A DNA stretch of 64,000 nt from Rhizophagus clarus (taxonomy: Eukaryota > Glomeromycota > Glomeromycetes > Glomerales > Glomeraceae), in the NCBI GenBank assembly GCA_015698045.1, contig BLAL01000012.1:620001-684000 (forward strand), written 5' to 3'. Of this stretch, positions 58,797 through 64,000 are shown piece by piece. A program made the translations under genes and the position numbers. The stretch's first letter is position 1; the number at the start of each line of letters is the position of its first letter. Below the pieces are notes generated by a model. That model searched no databases. It had not been told where the DNA came from and worked only from the letters and a program-made list of their open reading frames with translations.

Positions 58797-60723
58797 TTAT
58801 TTTCTCTTTTCAAAAATAATTCCAGCGTCACTTGGTAATTTCATTGGACCAAACATCTTTGGTTCTTCGATCTTACCACTTTCGGTGCGTAAATTATATT
58901 TTAATATAATATTATGTAAGAAAAATTTAACTTCATTTATAGCAAGTTGTCTTCCAGGACATCTAAATAATTTTATGATAATCGGTTATTTATTAATAAT
59001 GTAAAAAAATTTAAAAAAAACGCTTAAAATGAATAATATACTTACGCATGTTTGCCGCCTCCAAATAATAAATAGTTTTTACTAACTTTTGTTACTGGAG
59101 CATTCGTACCTAAATGTCTGAATGGTTCAAATGATTTTGGATTTGGTCCTTGTAATGATTCGTCTAAATAAACATCATCAATGTAAAGAGTGACTGGCCT
59201 ATCTTTTGGTATTTGTAATCCATTGGCGAATGTATAATCTTTTAATGTAACATGTGGAAGTGTTGCTATATTTTGAGTTAATCTCAAAGATTCCTTAATA
59301 AAACTATCCAATTTTCTCATATTATTAAGAGTTTCAAACGGAAGTGTACCATTTTCATCCGCCTCTTTGTGAACTTCCAATTGTTCTTCATATAATTCTT
59401 GTATATGTTCAGGGCGAGATGCTAAATCCATAATAACATGCGCACAACTAGATGCTGTCGTATGAATCGATACGAATATAAATAAACATATTTTTTGTGC
59501 TATTTCCGCATAATTAATATTATTATTAGGATCAAAACCTTCTTCTTCTATAAGATCTTGAAGGAAATCTTCAGGGCGTTTCCAAGAATCTCCATATTTT
59601 TCTTTTTCTTGTAAACGTTTATAAATTTGGTTTTTAAGATGTTTAATAAGTACCTTTTCATGCTTAATTGCCGGATTGTATATTCCTAATTTTAATATAG
59701 CACTATTGATGTAATATTGAAGTCCTGGATAAATAAAATCAAGAACCGGTGGAATTCTCAGAATTTTTACTGCATCATTCGTAAATTCCGAGAATGTATT
59801 TATAATTTCTTCATATTGTGATATCTCCTACGAAATAAAATTATACAATATATTTATAAATGGTTCTAAATATACCATAATGCATAACATGTTAGAGCTA
59901 TATGTGTAATAAATAACTATACTTACTTGACCAACAAAAATATCAGCAATGGGAATACAAATAATTCTAGTCATTATATTATATATATTATGAATAGTTT
60001 TTGGTTCATCACAATCACCAATATATTTTCGAGTAGCTAAATTAAGACTTTTTTGCATACGTTCGGTATAAGTTCTTAGTTTATTTATGACATACTCTTT
60101 AAGTACTTTTGTCGAATTTTTAAAGTTAGCTAAATGTTTAAGCATTGCATTTAATGGCAATAATCTTTCGAATGCTCTTCCGGCATCAAACGAGTCATCT
60201 TTAGTTAATACTTCTTGCAAATGTTCTTTTCCTATATCATATTAACAGAAATTTATTAAATACGGGCATGGAATAATTTTTATTTTATAACGTAATTAGC
60301 GTACTTACCTATAAATGTTTTTACTTCACCCCATAAATAGAGACTGAAGATATCGCCGTACTAATACGACAATTGAGAAAAGAGATTAATTAACATTAAA
60401 CGTTAAATTTTATCGTCAAAATTAACATCCACAAAATTACAAACCTCCTTTCTACATTGTTTAAGAAATTCTTCACTATTAGTTAAAAAAATAAATGTAT
60501 GTCCAATAATCGGAAATTTGTAACGAACAAGTGACGGCAAATTCTAAAAAAAAAAAAATATATGTATATATATATAAATAAATAAAAAAAAAAAGAAACA
60601 ACGAAATTCTTGATAAATCATGAGGATTAAGAATTTTTATCGTACCAATTTTGGATCACGCATACGCTTTAAAACGTAAAGCGTTACCAATAAAACAGAT
60701 CCTAATATAATCGATTGATACAT
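58797..60723 (-). CDS. Cytochrome P450, copy B (6 exons, 493 aa)
   Basis: Minus-strand exons 60723-60646, 60543-60445, 60360-60309, 60231-59927, 59827-59046 and 58962-58797 give 494 codons with the stop. Exon sizes equal those of copy A except exon 4, which has three extra codons. It shares the N-terminal anchor (MYQSIILGSVLLVTLYVLK), the FVSIHTTASS I-helix, ESLR K-helix, FEPFR and FGGGKHACPGR heme loop. Over 129 residues of exon 5, I count about 18 differences from copy A, clustered in the substrate-recognition-like stretch after ESLRL, where copy A has LAENIANLPHTVLKN and copy B LTQNIATLPHVTLKD. It is intact; functional divergence in substrate range is possible but inferred. Confidence 0.92.
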
Positions 60724-62149
60724 TTTCTTTTTTAAATAAAACAAATAAAGGTGAATTTTTTTAAAATATTTGGAAAGCTTTTTTTTTTAAAGAAAATTCA
60801 CAAAATGATTGTGAACACTTTATTTATATTTTTTTTTATCTTATTGATGCGTTTAAGATATTTTTTTGACTTATTGTGGAGAGTTATTTTTGATTCTTAT
60901 TTAATAATGGAGAATAATTCCAGACGCATCAATAAGTTAGTATGACAATCATATGTTATTGTTTTGCTAAATATATTTCACAAGGAATATAATAAAATTG
61001 ACGCAACAAATTAATTCACTTCCAAATAAGGAAGCTACGATCTACCGGAATTTACGACCAAGTTTTCTAGAATGTAAAAAAAATACATATATGCGGGCGT
61101 AAAATATGAACTTTTTATATATGGATTTGAGCTTCCTAATAGAAAAAATCTATCAATGGTGATTTTGATAATAAAAAATTATAAATACGCTAATCTATTA
61201 ATAAAACAATATCAGATATCTGGTAATATTCCGTCGGCTGAATTTTATTTGTCCACAAATTTAGTGAAAATATTTGCTGCAAATTACTACTCTTTTAAAA
61301 GTACATAATTGGTTTAAATTATTTTTTTGAGAGTTGATCAAGTCCTTAATGGAAATCATTATACAATAAAACGTTGGAGTGCCAAGGACTTGGAATAATA
61401 TGTGTGATCCTGCGTTACTGTACATAAACTCCATTATCTTATGTTCTGATGTTTAGTTCCAACAAAGAATTATATAACCCTAATACTATCTATAACTAAT
61501 CTGTTTTCTTGAAAAAATAGACACGTGATTTCATGTCTCATTAGGTTGGTGGCGCGGCCGCAGCTCCACAGCCACTTGTTACGTGACACAACTGAACTCG
61601 CAAACATTATACTCCGTTTTTATTCTCTCCTTTTTCTAATAATATTTTTTTTCTCACACGCTGTTTTTTCGACATAGTTTCTCTTCACGTTCATGTAATT
61701 AATATATAAGTTGTTATGTTAAAACCGAAGTATTTTATTCGTTAATATTTAAAGTTTTAAAAAGTTATACATCTTTATCAATATTGAAGACGATATCACC
61801 AAAAAAACACCGGTTAGTTACTATTCATGCACTCTTCTCATTACTTGGGTGAAAGTGACATATCCAATACATCATATAATTATTTATTTGGATTTATTAT
61901 GTTTGTTTTCTTTATTATTAATTTATCATGTAGTTATTTTGTAATCATCGATTTGTCTATAATTTGCTTTTGTTAATAAAATAACAAATTAATATTCTAC
62001 GATTATACTTAAGTATCTGTTGTATAGCTTTAAACTTAAGTTTAATAATAATTAAATGCCATTTAAAAATCAAAATTACATGATAAAGGATAATATTAAT
62101 AAAAATCTTTCATTATCTGCTATAGATTATTTCTTAGAATGCTTTACCG
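60724..62149. other. Non-coding region between P450 B and a transposase remnant
   Basis: Promoter sequence of P450 copy B is followed by AT-rich DNA. A GC-richer patch lies at about 61540-61600 (GTGGCGCGGCCGCAGC) with CACGTG nearby. No clear transposon terminal repeat was found, though one might lie here for the adjoining MULE. Confidence 0.4.
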
Positions 62150-64000
62150 AACTTCTAAAAAAAATACTTCAGCATATTTAATAACAACACTTACCGAGTT
62201 ACCATTATTTGAACTGCCGAGGGTTTTGAAATTCCACAATTTGAATTAGATGCATTTGTGGACGTTAGTGATAAAGAGAAGGCAAGCGAGTGGCTTAAAC
62301 TTTAAAGATTTCGAATCTGGTTCTAAAACTACAATTCCGTTACGAAATAAATGAAAAGTGTGTACTTTTTCAAGAGATGCGCCATTATCTTCAAAGCGAT
62401 ATGATTAAGGAGAAACAAGGAAATAGGGAAACGAAAAATCCACAATCAGACGTATAGACAGAGTGGTTAATAAAAAATATTTAGAGTTATTCAGAGATGG
62501 ACACTCTTCTGCATCGGCAATGTATATTTGCGAGGATGAACTTTACCTTATTAGCGCAACTGATGATTAGAACTACGGTACTTTTGACCGTGCAATAAAC
62601 CCTGATTACGATTATATTGCCAAATGGTTTCATAAATATCATGAGACTTAACTTAATGGTAGTTAAATATTCCAATGTTTGGTAGAAGTAGTTAATGACT
62701 TCAATAATTTAGGTTGGAGAAAGGAATTCTTCAGGAATATGATGCGGATACCGGAAAATCATGCGTTTATGCGCTGAGTACACGAAAAGTTCGTCAACCA
62801 GAGGAATTATATTCTATGGACGCATCATCTTCCTTCGAACGATTCAATTACTCTCTTTTATACTAGCTGTACGATCGGTGCTCTCCCACTCCCACTCTGG
62901 TTGTTCATTACTTCTGACAAATTTGAAGTTACATTAGAAAAGGCAATAAATCTGCTAATTCTTTGGGCGTGGGCTACGGGTCGGCTCAGAAGTTTTCTTA
63001 CGAATGATTCAAGCGCAGAACGTAATGCTTTGGAGTTATGTTTGTCACAAGGTAGTAAGTTCTTATTTGCAAATGATTCTATTTTATAATATCAAGAATT
63101 TTTCAAGGAATCCGGCTCTTGTGCACATTTCACATTTTAGAATCTCTTTGAGATGGCTCCATAATTCAAAGCATCAAATTAATAAACAAGTTCGGCCACT
63201 CATCATGGCTAAAATGAAGTTAATTCTTTATGTGCAATCAAAATTGGAAATGAATACTAATCATTATTACGAGTTCAAGCAAAGAATTTATCGATGTTAT
63301 CCTTAATTAAGAAAGTATTTTGAGCTTCTATGGGAACTTCATTTTCCTGGGCTCTGTCTTTCCGTTCAGAACTACATATACGTGGTAATAACACTAATAA
63401 TTATGTTGAAAGCAGTTTCAGCATCTTAAAAGATATAGTTTTAGCGCGAACACAAACGTATAACTATATGCAAGTATTTCAGTTTGTGATCACCAACATG
63501 GAGAGGTTTATGTGCGTCAGTCGCTCAGTTTTTCACAGACAATCAGGGACTTATTGGATTGCAAAGGTTTATTTATGTCCCGGATGGGAGAGCGTTGATA
63601 CGAATGAGATTAAAAAGGATAATGCGGAATACGAAAATTTGTAGCGGGATAAGAATATTACCTATACTGTTAACATTGAATTCGGATCTTGTTTATGTCC
63701 TGTAGAAATAAGTGGAGCACTTTGAGGAGCAGTTTCGGCTAAATTTCATATTACAACATTAGGTTTTCTCTCATCATTGACTTCCGAAGATCAATTGCTC
63801 TATGCTTATGGTACACAAATAAAGAGCTTCAATTTTGAATTCTTTTTAATAATACTTTTTTTCTTTGTGTTATACTGCAAAAGATAGCTCTTTTTATGCT
63901 TTGTTACATGCAGAATTGCGCAACAGGATAGAATAGTTTTTCGAATAGAAATTGAAGCATCAGTGAATATTCAGGATAAGTTGATAAAGTTCTTCTTCAT
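62150..64000 (+). pseudogene. Mutator-like (MULE) transposase remnant, running off the window
   Basis: Successive frames carry FELDAFVDVSDKEKASEWLK, LELFRDGHSSASAMYICEDE, NPDYDYIAKWFHKYHET, then EELYSMDASSSFERFNYSL and PLPLWLFITSDKFEVTLEKA. FLTNDSSAERNALELCLSQG corresponds to the xTDDSxAExxAL catalytic-core segment of MULE transposases. RGNNTNNYVESSFSILKDIV corresponds to the R-G-N-x-T-N-N-Y-x-E signature, which carries the last acidic residue. A SWIM-type CxCP element (GSCLCPVEISGA) follows. Many stops and frameshifts separate the parts; the first acidic position reads Asn in FLTND, so even the core is damaged. The 3' part probably continues past 64000. Confidence 0.85.

Noticed and set aside
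58613-58831. A 72-codon minus frame beside P450 copy B
   Set aside because: It overlaps the 3' end of the P450 gene in another frame and is low-complexity.

Overview
The window looks like nuclear DNA from a filamentous fungus of the arbuscular-mycorrhizal type, most likely Rhizophagus or a close Glomeromycotina relative. That is an inference from several signs: extreme AT-richness with many long A or T runs, short introns of roughly 50 to 100 bases with GT-AG ends, and members of families that are expanded in those genomes (BTB/BACK/TLD proteins, F-box/LRR proteins, a kinase with a CxxC N-terminus and a Gly-rich loop, LaeA-like methyltransferases, TerD-domain proteins, P450s, MULE transposases). 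There are no rRNA, tRNA or CRISPR features and no bacterial-style operons.

Layout, left to right. 0-3.2 kb is AT-rich non-coding. 3.2-6.4 kb holds two convergent SAM-dependent methyltransferase genes. 7.9-17.6 kb has no convincing intact gene. It holds a solo LTR with target duplication, short tandem repeats, gene remnants, and two oppositely oriented arrays of about 100-120 bp units whose short cores are bounded by splice-like AG and GT signals. 17.6-24 kb is a strongly CpG-depleted domain with decayed reading frames and a tandem array of hairpin-forming repeats. A poly-A retroposon with an 18-bp target duplication lies at 24.35-25.28 kb. 26-34 kb holds two further methyltransferase paralogues on the minus strand, flanking a BTB-BACK gene that cannot be spliced cleanly.

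34-49 kb is dominated by decay and mobile DNA: a LINE-like 3' end with a 120-codon open frame, a 137-bp retroposed copy with a 13-bp target duplication, a 158-bp MITE with TA target sites, a 300-bp tandem repeat, and a kinase pseudogene interrupted just before its DFG motif by a 585-bp inverted-repeat element. A BTB-TLD pseudogene follows. At 46.7-47.9 kb is a zinc-motif/ubiquitin-like/TerD gene with one homopolymer frameshift. 49.7-55.3 kb has a broken and an intact F-box-like gene around a candidate secreted protein gene. 56-60.7 kb holds two tandem, six-exon, apparently intact cytochrome P450 genes. The window ends in a decayed MULE transposase.

The genes do not form one pathway. The picture is of recently duplicated family members (four methyltransferases, two P450s, F-box and BTB genes) scattered among transposable elements and gene remnants. 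All exon coordinates were worked out by eye from splice signals and reading-frame continuity. Family calls rest on recognised motifs, not on database searches.
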